Source: Amylostereum areolatum
Taxonomy: Eukaryota > Basidiomycota > Agaricomycetes > Russulales > Stereaceae
Reading direction: 5' to 3'
Assembly (NCBI GenBank): GCA_012932865.1
Contig: SAXG01000052.1
Span: 1 to 64,000 of the forward strand
Length of the DNA stretch: 64,000 bases
Below are positions 46,280 to 57,077 of this stretch, one piece after another. A program made the position numbers and the translations under genes. How positions within the stretch are numbered: position 1 is the stretch's first letter; the number at the start of each line of letters is the position of its first letter. Below the pieces are notes generated by a model, which saw only the letters and a program-made list of their open reading frames with translations, had not been told where the DNA came from and did not search any database.

Positions 46280-49200
46280 TTAGAGCCTCCCCGCACACTC
46301 CGGACTCGCCCCCTTGCTCTCCGCGTCCAGCTTCGACACTGAGGTCGATGAGGACGCCGCGTCCGAGTTCTGTCGTCTCAGCGAACGCCGTGGACGGGTG
46401 CCAACCAACTTGGGTACCGGAGTCGACGGCTCTGGCGGCGCTGCCTTCGGCGCAGATGTCGGCGTCAGATTCAGCCCACTCAGGCGAGGCAGTCTGATCT
46501 TCAAGCTGGGTGTCGCGTTCTGAACGGGGCTTTGTGCCGGTTTGACGACTCCATCTCCCTGCCCTCCGTTCGTCCGGGGCCAGCTTACTGGCACCGATTC
46601 CGGTTCTAATCGGGTGGAATTGTCCAGAGGTCGCGCCACCGCGCGGTCCTTCGTACTCCGCGTCGGCTTCGATGTGGAGGCACGGTGTTTTCCCACCTGC
46701 CGCGGCCGTCCGGGTTTCCGTGGCTTCGAGGATCCCGCGTGGCCATTGGTCTCCGCCAGACCCTGTCCATCCGTTGGTTTTGAAATAAAACCTTCGTCTG
46801 AATCCACGCCGTCAAGGTTGGAAACGATCTACACATTGTTCTGAGTTCCGTTCCTGCACGAGACATAATGCAAACGTACATATTTTACTTCTTTCTTCGA
46901 CGCCCTGGCAGGCTGCTTGCGCTCTGGCTTGATGCCATCGTCTTCGACCTTGACCTTGATCAACTGGGGTACAGATGCATTCGGCACCACGCTCGGCGCG
47001 TTTCACCGCTTGGGGCTGAGACTTTCCAGTAGATGCGCCGGCTTGCTCAGAATGAACGGCCCGTTTTGTCTCGTTCCCATTCGGCCGCGGTCCTGCTGTA
47101 GTCTTGCGCATGTCGAGCAAAAGCTGCAAATAGTGGTCGCCTCAAGTGCCACCGCATCATAACGCGTTTTGAACTCACCAGAGCTAATCGCAAGTCCTCA
47201 ATCTCCAAAGATGATGGCAGAGTGATCGGTGCAGGAGGGTTCATTTCAACGTCTTCGAGAGAGCTCAACGAGGTTAACGGAGAGGACATCGCGCTGGCGG
47301 CAACAGGATGACTGTTATGATACGTTATCAGGGCAACCGAAAACGAAAGGACGGGGAAGGAGACGCACGATGCATCCGAAATTCCCGCGTTGGTAATCTT
47401 GTTCCAGAAATCCAGCTTGATGATGCGTTCTGGTACCCTGTAACGTCTGCCATTGATGAAGACTTCATCCACTGGGACATTCGCGACGGTGACGCTGCCT
47501 TGCGGTTCAGACACTTCTATGCTTACCATTATTACGGGCGCCAGGGTGGGTGACTTCCGCTACAGGGGCTGCTTGCTTCGGGATCCGATGCCTTGGACGC
47601 TGATACGTCTTTCAGCCAGTAAGATAGGTGCGGAGAGGGAGATACACACCAAGGTGTTGTCCACGTGGTTAGGACACATCCATTTCTTGTCGAAAGGGGG
47701 CATTGATATGAGAGGAGGATTAAGGCAGTCAAGGTGCCAATGCGCGGAACAATAATCGCAAGAAACGATGCTTTTCCACTGCTCGACATCCTCAGTTCGA
47801 CTAGCACTAGCCACGGAACGTCGGGGTCGTTTGGAAGCTGGCGCAATCACAGTGGACGATTCAGGGAATCGCAGAAGAGCCGCATTGAAAACAGAGGACA
47901 GGCGCGCCATTTCGATCCCTTGTGCGATAAGGATCACGGTCCTCTAGCTGTCCAAGACGGCTGCAACCGAACATTTTTTAGTGAAACTAAAAGAGAGGGA
48001 ATGAAGGGAAGCTAACTTGAGGCGCGGCGGTTTGATGGACGACGTGTCGACGTAGGCACCCCGTACATTACTTCCAACTGGACTAGACTCAGCCAGGGTG
48101 CAAACACAGCATGCCTTGAATACACACCATGCTTGTAGAACATCCTCACGTCGTCAGGAAGTTGAAACTCGGTGGGTGGCGTGTTCTCGATGTGTTGAAT
48201 GAGGGGTGATAAGATCGATTTTGGCGGCTTTGGCCGGGGATTCTGAAGTGACGGGCGGGAATGAGCATGTGACGGACCAGATAGAGAGGGACGAACTCGA
48301 CGAATGTCGCAACTGGGGCAGAACCACCGATTTTCGTCTTCGGGGACATCGATTGCGTCCATAGGGGGGTCCAAACATAAGAGGTGGTAAGCGCGGGTAC
48401 ACCCGTCACAGTACACCAGCGACCCAAGGGAGCGGCACGCAGAGCAGTGATCTTCGTTTCGCTGCGGAGATACGACAATTAGCAGCAGCGTTTCGAGCAA
48501 AACGAAACACGACACACCATGGCTGAAGCAGGTTCTCCAAAATGTAGCGTCGTGACTGATGCCTCTTCTTTCACTCCTAACCCCTCCTTTGTCTCCGATT
48601 GTCTCTTCCTTCTGCTTCCCCTTGCGTGTGTCCCGGCGTGCAGGACGCTGCGTTTCGTCTATCAGAGGTGGATCCGTCGACTGGTGCAAGTGAAGTGGAT
48701 CGCGAGGCATCAGCGCCGTCGGACTCGAGTGTCGTGGCAAGGGGCTCGCTTTCGGGGACTTCCACATATTCGAGTGCTCCAACATCGTCCATGACAGATA
48801 TCCTCCATCGAGGGTGACGATGCGTTGAGTGCTACGGGTCGAGTGGCGTTGAATGTGGTGTCTGTACGTGGTACACTGGGTCAGCTAGCCACGAGAAAGT
48901 AACACGCAGACAGAGGGGATGCACGCTCGGGAGAGCGGACATTATCTTGTCCTAGAAAAGCACCAACAGTAGAAGAGCTACGCACATTTTCTCAACCCTT
49001 GCTCGTTTACGTCTAGGGCCGTCAACTTCCGGGAGGGCCTCCAAAGCTGCCCATAGCAGGCCCGGACATAGTTCCGGAGTAGGTGGTACCCGGGGTCGTG
49101 TTGCGGCAAGTAAGACACCAACGGTGTAGGTTTCCTAGGATCTCTTCGAATCGCTGCCTGCTGTACTGTTGCCAGAGATGGTGGACCAGGAAGAATCTCA

Positions 49201-49304
49201 GTTGCCAAGCTCGAGTCGCCTGAGTCTAATCCCGCCCGCGGCTGCTGAATCGCAGAAACACCTGGCAATGCGTAGGACGGCACGCTGGCCAAGGAGGTCG
49301 CCAT
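46280..49304 (-). CDS. RCO1: Double-PHD protein, Rco1-like Rpd3S subunit
   Basis: Rco1 is a chromatin protein of the Rpd3S histone deacetylase, which silences cryptic transcription in gene bodies. The start at 49304 gives MATSLASVPSYALPGVSAIQ. The first PHD finger is at about 48460-48300 (CSACRSLGSLVYCDGCTRAY, HLLCLDPPMD, then W-FCPSC). A region rich in basic residues follows, then a second PHD-like finger at about 47820-47660 (CDYCSAHWHLDCLNPPLISM, KKWMCPNH). The block VDEVFINGRRYRVPERIIKL (about 47480-47420) lies after it, at the position where Rco1 relatives have conserved sequence. The C-terminus is disordered, Pro/Ser/Arg-rich, with KPGRPRQVGK resembling an AT-hook. Exon joins between domains are only partly resolved. 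Alternatives are a Cti6/PHF12-type PHD protein, but two fingers plus the RRYRVPE block favour Rco1. Confidence 0.8.
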
Positions 49305-49639
49305 GATTGAGACTGGGGAAGGAGAGAGTGCAACGTCCAGGGAGACGGAGGCACGGGTTTCGAAAAGAACAGAAGCGAAGGATAGTCGATAGTCGATAGC
49401 TGGTCAAAGTCGCAGTCAAAGGTCGTCCGGCTCGGAAATCAGGCATGCCTGTAGCTACTTACACTCTTGGTATGCAACTCTCATGGGCGCTATGTATAAA
49501 ACGACAATTCTCGCGCCTGAACTTCGCACTGACACTCGAACAGCGAAGACCATGATGAGTCTGTCACAGCCTTCCGATTGAAATCGCACATCGACCAACA
49601 TAAGACTTTCCGAAACACGCGATACAAGTACAAGCCCAG
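49305..49639. promoter_or_regulatory. Promoter of the Rco1-like gene / F-box 3' flank
   Basis: These 335 bp separate two minus-strand genes. A tatgtataaaac run near 49491-49502 could act in the Rco1-like promoter. No coding sequence seen. Confidence 0.35.
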
Positions 49640-51009
49640 CTAGATTTCCCTTTCACGCCTCGCCATCATCTGGGTCACTTGGAACACCTGGCGCACCTCT
49701 TTCTGCCAGTCCCGCATCTTCTTCCTCCTTTCCGCTGGATCTCGCACTCCGGTCGAGTAGTCGTCTCCGAAGATACTTCCCGGACGTTTCTCCTCGTATA
49801 CACGCACCACTTCGTCGACGAGCGACCAGATCCAGCGTCGAGCACGCATGCTCCTGGTACGGTGAATGTGGGAGAGGTACAAGAACCAGTCCCCATGCGT
49901 CGAGGAGTCACCCTCACCTGCGATGTCGGATAACCTGTCAGGAGCGTGGCACTGGCAGTATCCGATCCGACAGAACTTACCTTCACTAGGCCCGTCATTT
50001 ATGCGGGCCATCTGGCTCTGCATGGTTGGGCTCAGTGTGTCCATCTCGATTTTCGACGCGATGGCCCACCCGAGCTCGCGCACCATACGTTGGGCCTTGG
50101 GCTGGAAGGTAGTCAAGGCATGGTGTCGGAGGAACCGACACGTCGCCATGAGCTGGACATAGGATTTCGGGGGAAGGTGTTCGACGAGAAGGTGTAGGAT
50201 ATCCATAGGCATCGTCGTGAGCAGGTCGGTGCGCTCCGGGGCGGTATCCATCGAATACGCGAGCTGTCGCTCTGGCTTGATGTGATCAAAGAAACGAGGA
50301 AAACTGGGGTGAAGTCTGATGAGACTTCGTGTTTAGGGGAGTGGAAGGAAAGGTGTACTTACGTGTCTGGTCGGGCCAAAAGCCAGTCCAGGCCAGCGTC
50401 TTTGAGCGCAGCTGTAGTCAAAGACATTCTCGCCTTCACTGTTGCCCGCGCGCCAAAAAGGATTGAGGTCGATACGATCGCCAACGGATTCATAACGAAC
50501 GTCCTCAAGCCTGCCCTCGTCCGCACCTCTCATCCCGCGGCCAAGGACGACCTCGAGCTCGCAGAGCTTGACGCAAGAGGGAAGGTCCTCGGTTTCGCAG
50601 TCAAGCTTCTTTCGAAGGATGTTGGAGCAAGCAGGTGTGCATCATTTGAAACTGGAACTGGCGTTCAATAGAGAATATTTGGATGAGGTGGTGATACGCA
50701 CCGTGCCGGACGAGCAAGACCAGAGTATGGTATGGACGATCGGGGTGTCGAGCTGACCGAACATGTTAGCACCTGAAATGTGGGCAGCGATGAGCGCGCT
50801 TCGTGGGGGAGAGGAGATGAATGTGTCTGACTGAAGTACTGGAACTTTCCAAGAGGGCCTGGCAATATCTGCTTTGCGTAACAGGCGGCACGTTCAAAGT
50901 AGCTGTACTCTCTGTTGGACATGATGCCAGCCGGGGGGTAATGAGCTTTGAGGGGGGTGGCAGCCAGAGCGCAAGGCACGAAGGGCAGACGGCATATGCT
51001 GCAAGACAT
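49640..51009 (-). CDS. F-box domain protein
   Basis: Likely an SCF ubiquitin-ligase substrate adaptor of unknown target. The F-box lies at about 50240-50100: LTTMPMDILHLLVEHLPPKS then YVQLMATCRFLRHHALTTFQ, with the LP-x-DIL start and the C-R-x-LR end. C-terminally come DWFLYLSHIHRTRSMRARRW and a charged end, KEVRQVFQVTQMMARREREI. Upstream exons are less certain: KLDCETEDLPSCVKLCELEV (50600), RYESVGDRIDLNPFW and a first exon MSCSICRLPFVPCALAATPL at 51009 with a CxxC pair. Similar architecture (N-terminal variable part, central F-box) is common in Agaricomycete expansions. The start and the second intron are the least sure points. Confidence 0.7.
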
Positions 51010-52320
51010 GACGGAAGTTGGGAGTAGCTGTGGGCCCGTGAAGGAAGGGGGAAAGCAAGAATGGGTGATGCCTCAGGCCTGAGAGGACTTTATAGGAGAG
51101 GGAGCCTTTGTTTATATGGAGATCCTTTGTCCTCTGGAGGCATGGCCGAGTGGCGTCCAAAGTTTCGGGTCGAGAACGATCGATCGACTTTGGATTTCTT
51201 CATGAATGGCCATTGTGATTGACATTGATGATTGACGATTGACATATTGACATTCCGATTGACCATGGCCACGGGCAACGGCGGTGCGCAGTCGTGACGG
51301 TCACGTGACCTCGACGCGCCCAAATCCCAGCTCAAAGATGGCGACGCCGTGTACAGTCCAGTATGTACAACATGAAGCTCTGAAAATATTTACAGAATAT
51401 CACAATGATGGTAGTAGTATATATGTACAGTAGCTATACAGAATCATCTCGGGAAAATGAAGTAATGGGCATTCTCTCCAGTTCTTCAACTTGAAGCTGC
51501 TCATTGTCGGACTCTGTTTCCACTCCAACCTCCTCCAATTATTCACTGGTGTGCGGAATGGTTCCTGAGGATCAAACACATGCCGCACAATGCGGTGTGC
51601 ATTGCTTTTGGCATCCACCGCTTCTCAAATATGCCATGATGTTGAACTAGACAAGAAATCCGGCAGTTGCATAAGATAAAGATTGTGGCTTGAGATAGGA
51701 TCAGCCTTCACTAGAGCACCCCATAGCATTCGCGTCGAGCGTGGCTGGATCGGAGTAAAAGAGTTCTGAGAGGGGAGACATGACAGTGATTATGTAATCG
51801 TCAAGGTGTGCGCGACGCGTCTCATCGAGAGCACTGTGGTGCATGTCCAGGCTTCCACATCGCGCATTCAATCAAATATAAGATGCATATGAACCTAGGA
51901 AAGGAAGGACTACAAACGTATGCACGAAAATCCCGAAGATTAACCCCTCTTGAAGACCACTATCATATCAGAGACATGAATATTCCTGTTCTCACACATG
52001 TTCGTGCATACGTTCAAAGGTACCGCTTTTACATGTTTTATCGTGTGGTCAACATATTGCACTTTTGTCGTAGGATGACGGTGCATGCACCGCCGCTCAT
52101 CGTCGAATATCTCGAGCACGCGTCGGAGTTTGAACTTGGTGCGCGTTGCCCGTGGCCATTAACCATTGTTCTTCGCAGGGCACGTGGTCGTGGGGTTTCC
52201 ACGCCGTATATGGTAGCCTCACTTCGGATACGGAGGACCGTCCGTGACCCGAGTCCACCCGTCCACCCCTCCCACTCGACAGTCTCGACTCGGTCGTCGT
52301 ACTTCCTCGACGTTGACACG
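51010..52320. other. Long intergenic region
   Basis: This stretch of 1.3 kb holds the divergent promoters of the F-box and phosphatase genes. The frame of the phosphatase stays open upstream to 51808, but the residues there look non-coding. It includes a short degenerate GATTGAC repeat cluster (51217-51263) and A/T-rich DNA near 51360-51430. No RNA gene was recognised. Confidence 0.4.
51217..51263 (+). repeat. Degenerate GATTGAC tandem cluster
   Basis: Four exact GATTGAC heptamers (51217, 51230, 51237, 51257) and one variant TATTGAC (51246) lie within 47 bp. Spacing is irregular. It could be slippage debris or a cluster of protein-binding sites upstream of the F-box gene. Confidence 0.5.
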
Positions 52321-54878
52321 ATGAAACCCCATTCCGACATCGAGGCTCTCGACGAGTACAAGGATAGCGATGACGAACGCCAAGTTCTTCTGCCCACCGC
52401 CAGAGACGACGTCCAAGAAGATAATTTGGCTCCTTCGGACAAGCATGCCATGCGTTCCGTATACCCTTTCTCTTACCTCCTAGCAGCTTTCGTGGCCGGC
52501 GTCGCCGCCTGTTTGCTCGCCGAGTTTGCGTTCACCTCTTGTTTGACCTCTCGTCACCCCGGATATGCAGAAGGCGCGGTCCATGTACTTGCCCCTCCCC
52601 ATGCTGGTTCTACTCGCGTTCACAATTGGCCTCCTGCAACGCCCACCAATAACGATCCTATACTGTTCCCTCCTGACGTTGGCCACGGTGGTGCTACACC
52701 TACTGGTGCTGAGCCTGCTCTCATCGCTACTGCCCCCACATACCCTATTCACACCGGCGCTCCCCACCTCGTTGTCCCTACGGACCTCCATGCCAGTGAT
52801 CATCACCCCAAGAAACACTTTGACCTCTTCAAGAAGTGGGGCAACCTTTCCCCTTGGTACAGCGTAGAGAAAGGCGCGTTTGGTATCCATTCTGGCCCGG
52901 AGTCTCCAGATACCTGTAGAGTTACCGGCTTGCATTTTTTGCACCGACACGGTGCACGTTATCCCACTTCATGGGGTAGGTTGACATTCGACCTTATCTA
53001 CCCAAACATACACTCACCTATTCGAAGCTTCTTACGGTGGGCCTGCGGCGCTGGCAAGCCGTCTTCACGACTCCGCATCAAACTGGACCGCCAAAGGCGA
53101 GCTGGATTTTCTGAACGATTGGTGGGCCTGTTCTTTTCGCAAGTTGCATGCATTTGAGCTGACTGGAGCTTTTGTAGGACCTACAAATTGGGTGAAGAGG
53201 GTAAGTTTGTAAAGCCCATCATCCAAACTGTCCTTGCTCATGTGCGCCAGTCTTGACACCATTCGGCCGGCAGCAACTCTGTATGTGTCATCTCATGCAT
53301 CCTCACTTCTTGCGTTGAGAGGAGTTCGTCGCAGTTGATCTTGGTATCTCCATGCGCCTGAAGTATGGGTTCTTGCTTGAGGTATTTATATGGTTTAAAT
53401 CCTAATCCTTGTCCTTGCTAACGCTTAGGCACAGAACTTCACGGATAGTCTTCCTGTTTTCCGGACCGAGTCCCAGTACGTCGAGGATGCTGTAACTGAA
53501 CACCTTCCGGGTCTAATACGTTAGCACCAGGGATCGCATGTTGTATTCCGCTCTCAACTTCGCAGGCGGATTCTTTGGTATTCCCTACGAAGACAAGTAT
53601 CTTCAGAGCATCACGATTGAGGATCCCGGTGCAAGTTACTCTCTCAGATGGTATTAGCAAACGCTCGCTGAACGCTCCTTGTAGTTCAATAATACTCTAG
53701 CCCCTTACAAGACGTGAGACTGCTTGTTGCGCCGGCAACTTTACCACGCTGACATCTTATGCAAGGTGTCCCAATGCTGGCGATAAGACTAAGGCGGACC
53801 GCGGAACTGTTTTTGTCCAAGAATGGGCTTCTGTCTATCTTCGTGACGCGCAAGCGCGTCTGCAAAGCCAGCTGGAAGGATACTCTCTCTCTATCGAGGA
53901 TGTGTACACGCTTCAACAGATGTGCGCCTACGAGGTACGCTGCAATTCTTGCCATGCTATCAAAACGCACCGAGCTTGACACAATGTTTTTGCAGACCGT
54001 CGCCATTGGGTTCTCTAAGTTTTGCTCTCTCTTCACGCAAGAAGAATGGGAGGGCTTTGACTACGCGTGAGTGGGCATTTATCGGCGATGACCCCTCGCT
54101 AACAAAAATCTTGTCAGCCTCGATGTCTACTTCTGGTAAGTTTTTGTTTTCATGATATGGAGTGTCCGTAAATAAATATACGCCCCTGGAGGTACGACTC
54201 TGCGTTTGGCTCTCCGGTTTCCCGCGTGCAAGGCATTGGCTATATCCAGGAGATGGTAGCAAGATTGACACATACTCCGATCGAGACGCATAACTCGTCC
54301 ACGAACGCCACCCTCGACGATAATCGCATCACTTTCCCGCTCGACCATAGTCTCTATGTCGATGCCACCCATGAAGTTGTTGTCTTGAATAGTACGTTCT
54401 TCTGTACTTTTCTTCTGAGGCCCTGCTAATGTCTGGTGACGCAGTTATCACCGCTCTCAACCTGACCTCTTTCGCGGCGGAAGGCCCGCTGCCGACGGAT
54501 CACATCCCCAAGCATCGCACCTTCAAGGTCTCCGAACTTGCGCCGTTCTCCACGAACATTCAATTCCAACGTACGTTGCTCGTTTGTACCGTATTATAGC
54601 GTCGCTGATGAAGTATTTGTACGGAAGTTTTGTCCTGCGATGGGCGGGAAGGCGAGCAGATTCGTGTTATCATTAACGATGCGGTCGCCCCTCTTACAGG
54701 CATCGAGGGTTGCCCATCGGACAAGGATGGGATGTGCCCGGTATCTACCTTCGTCGCTGCCCAGAAGAAAATCATCGCGAACACAGACTGGAACTGGGCA
54801 TGCCACGGCGATTGGAATGTTCCGGCGGGTCACGAATGGTCTACGGTTACGGGAGATGCCCCGGGTGTTAAGTGGTAG
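52321..54878 (+). CDS. Membrane-anchored histidine acid phosphatase (phytase-like)
   Basis: A branch-2 histidine phosphatase releasing phosphate from organic esters. The chosen start, 52321, gives an acidic cytosolic head (MKPHSDIEALDEYKDSDDER) and one transmembrane helix at residues ~50-71 (YLLAAFVAGVAACLLAEFAF), so the catalytic part should face outside or the lumen. The nucleophile motif HRHGARYPTSW is at ~52937. Conserved downstream pieces are YKLGEEVLTPFGRQQLYDLG, FRTESQDRMLYSALNFAGGF (R-x-x-S-x-DRM), and CPNAGDK. The proton-donor motif reads YVDATHEVVVLN (about 54355), so it has His-Glu where phytases usually have His-Asp. Cys-rich end CPSDKDGMCPVSTF. About 10 short introns. Confidence 0.88.
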
Positions 54879-55315
54879 GCGGCACGGAGACTTGTGCCCA
54901 CGAACTTGGGACAACGATGGACGATGCACTTACATTACTAGCACTCTACTTCTTTTTCCGTGGTCGGCGCAACGGAATACATGATGGCGGTGGAATTAGT
55001 GGAATGCGTACGTGAGGCGTAAGGCATTGGACGAGTCAATGTCACCTCCTAAGAAGTCAGCGCACTGCATACTTACTGAAGACGGTATACTTCTACTGTC
55101 CCGCAGATACGCGCCGGGAGCCATGTAAGTATGTGTGACTCACAACCTTCTGTGACTCTGTCATGATACTTTCATCGCCATTGCACATACTTTCCGTACT
55201 CTTTATAAGTCGGTTCAAGCGCAGCTGCGCCTCGCCTTCCTGCTCCAACCGGACAGCGTCTGGCGACGTGGTAATCCCTTTATCTTGCTCCCTCTCTGGA
55301 CCACACTGGGTATAG
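54879..55315. promoter_or_regulatory. Phosphatase 3' flank / metallophosphoesterase promoter
   Basis: These 437 bp hold no recognisable gene. A ctttataagt run near 55200, about 110 bp before the next start codon, is a TATA-like candidate. Confidence 0.35.
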
Positions 55316-56393
55316 ATGTCTCTATCTCCTTCGGCCATTGTACACGATGACTATGGAAACAAAATTCCTCCACATCCTGGACGAGGTTGGACTCGTTTCG
55401 TATGCATCTCTGATACCCATTCGAAGACGCATTACCCAATTCCGGCCGGGGATGTCCTCATCCATGCGGGTGATCTGAGTAGCTGGGGCCAGCTTTCTCA
55501 ACTGGAGGTCACCATCAACTGGCTCACGACCTTACCACATGACGCGAAAGTGTAAGCCACTTTCATTGTTTCTAGCAAGTCATCTGCTTCACGAATGTCT
55601 GTGTAGAATCATCGCAGGTAACCACGATGTATGCACTTGTATTCTCATGAATTCTATCCCGCTGATCTGGGTGTGCATTGTACAGCTATGTTTAGATAGG
55701 CAGAGGGCCGATGACACGAAGGGGGAGCGAGCGTACTACTCTATCTCGGATGATGTGAGTGGAGTGTATATCTGCATGGTTTGTTCTGACCCATACATGA
55801 AAGGATGTCAACGCAGCGTGCGCATTGGTAAGAAGTGACCGAGTGAAACGAGCTGGCTTGCACTACCTGGAGCATTCAGTGATGGAGCTGGTCACGCCAC
55901 AGAACGGCCGATGTTGGAAAATCTACGGGTCCCCCGTCAGTATATCCTTCGTGAGTACTCCTATCGATAAAAATGCTGACGCTATGCAAGGCCGCCCCTC
56001 GGTATGCGCCGGGATGCTTTCAATATGAGAGCGTAAAGCACGCGAAAGGTGTGTCTTACCTCCACATATATCTTGGCATACATGCCGACTAGAAGTGACA
56101 CAGAAATATACGACCGCATCCCTCGAGATACAGAGATTCTGCTCACTCACACACCGCCTCACGGGACGCAGGACCTCTCCAAACGGGGTATCCACGCAGG
56201 CTGTCCTCATCTATCCACACGGTTAGGAGAGTTGGATCGATGTCAGCTGCATGTATTCGGTCATATTCATGAAGGACATGGGGCTACTGTGCATGACGCC
56301 ATGCCTGGGACGGGGAGTATTTCGAAGGTGTCAGTGAACGCGGCTGTGGCTTGGGGTGGGCAGCCTGTAATCGTGGATTTGCGAAACGACTAG
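55316..56393 (+). CDS. Calcineurin-like metallophosphoesterase (MPPED/239FB type)
   Basis: A predicted two-metal phosphoesterase of about 270 residues with unknown natural substrate. From MSLSPSAIVHDDYGNKIPPH the metal motifs appear in order: FVCISDTHSK (D-x-H), VLIHAGDLSSWG (GDxxxxG), IIAGNHD (GNHD, after an intron at ~55553-55608), ILLTHTPPHG (His) and VFGHIHEGHG (GHxH), ending GGQPVIVDLRND. Several introns split the middle (GSP then PRYAPGCFQYE near 55930-56030). Human MPPED1/2 share the same order and size. It is the left neighbour of the retrotransposon and is convergent with the GH76 gene. Confidence 0.88.
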
Positions 56394-56708
56394 AAGGAAA
56401 AATATGCTATATAGAAACACGGACAGCATCTTTGTGATGAATCAATGTGCATTGTCCTCGCGTTTCGCTGAATTGATCGTTGAACGCTGAGCGCTGAAGC
56501 CTTGTATGAGATCCGGGCAGTTCTGGTGGGGGTCATTCGATATTGGACAGAACCAGAGGCTACACTTCTGGAACGGGGGGGATGAGACAGTACGATATCA
56601 ATTGATCATTCATCCAACCACCTTGGAGCGGAAAGATATCACGATATGAAACACAACGGATACTCAAAAGGTCGTACGAAGTCCAAATCACGTCCCTCGT
56701 CGAATAAA
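56394..56708. other. Intergenic left flank of the retrotransposon
   Basis: This is the 3' flank of the metallophosphoesterase up to the first base of the element. With the 51 bp at 62256-62306 it makes up the original ~366-bp space between two convergent genes. A minus-strand frame (56560 onward) encodes a short Ulp1-like string, discussed in the findings. Confidence 0.5.
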
Positions 56709-57077
56709 TCGGCTTGAAAGGAGTTTCTCGGAGTCGAATCAGGCGTCGCTTTCGCACGGTGCCGTCCTCGCGTGGGCGACTGCTCCCGACGCCCGTCGGA
56801 GCCGCCACCTACTTGTTGGGATGCGCCCGCGGCTGCGCACGACCTGGCACCGGGAGCCCGCCTAGCCCGTAGCGGGATGCTACAGATGGGCTAGGTTTGG
56901 AAGTACCCGCTCGAGAGAGTACAAGAGTCGCTCGGGGGGCACCGCTGATGCCCCCAACTCTTGCCAGCACCTCGTCTCGCCAGGTCCGTCCCCATTTCGT
57001 CGCTTCGAACCGTTCCGCTGACGCCCTCCTCTCGCCAGAGTCTGCCTCGCCGCGTCGCCCACGCCGCTTTCGCTCTC
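56709..57077 (+). repeat. Ngaro split direct repeat A1
   Basis: 369 bp identical to A2 (61569-61937) at a constant offset of 4,860 bp. It should contain the element promoter and the first codons of gag (ATG at 56948). It begins tcggcttgaa and includes cgaatcaggc, the reverse complement of the last 10 bases of the B repeat. Confidence 0.95.

Noticed and set aside
51808..52320. Upstream extension of the histidine phosphatase frame
   Set aside because: It is open but begins with a non-ATG codon, and its residues look like translated promoter DNA. The acidic head plus membrane helix from 52321 is a sensible N-terminus.
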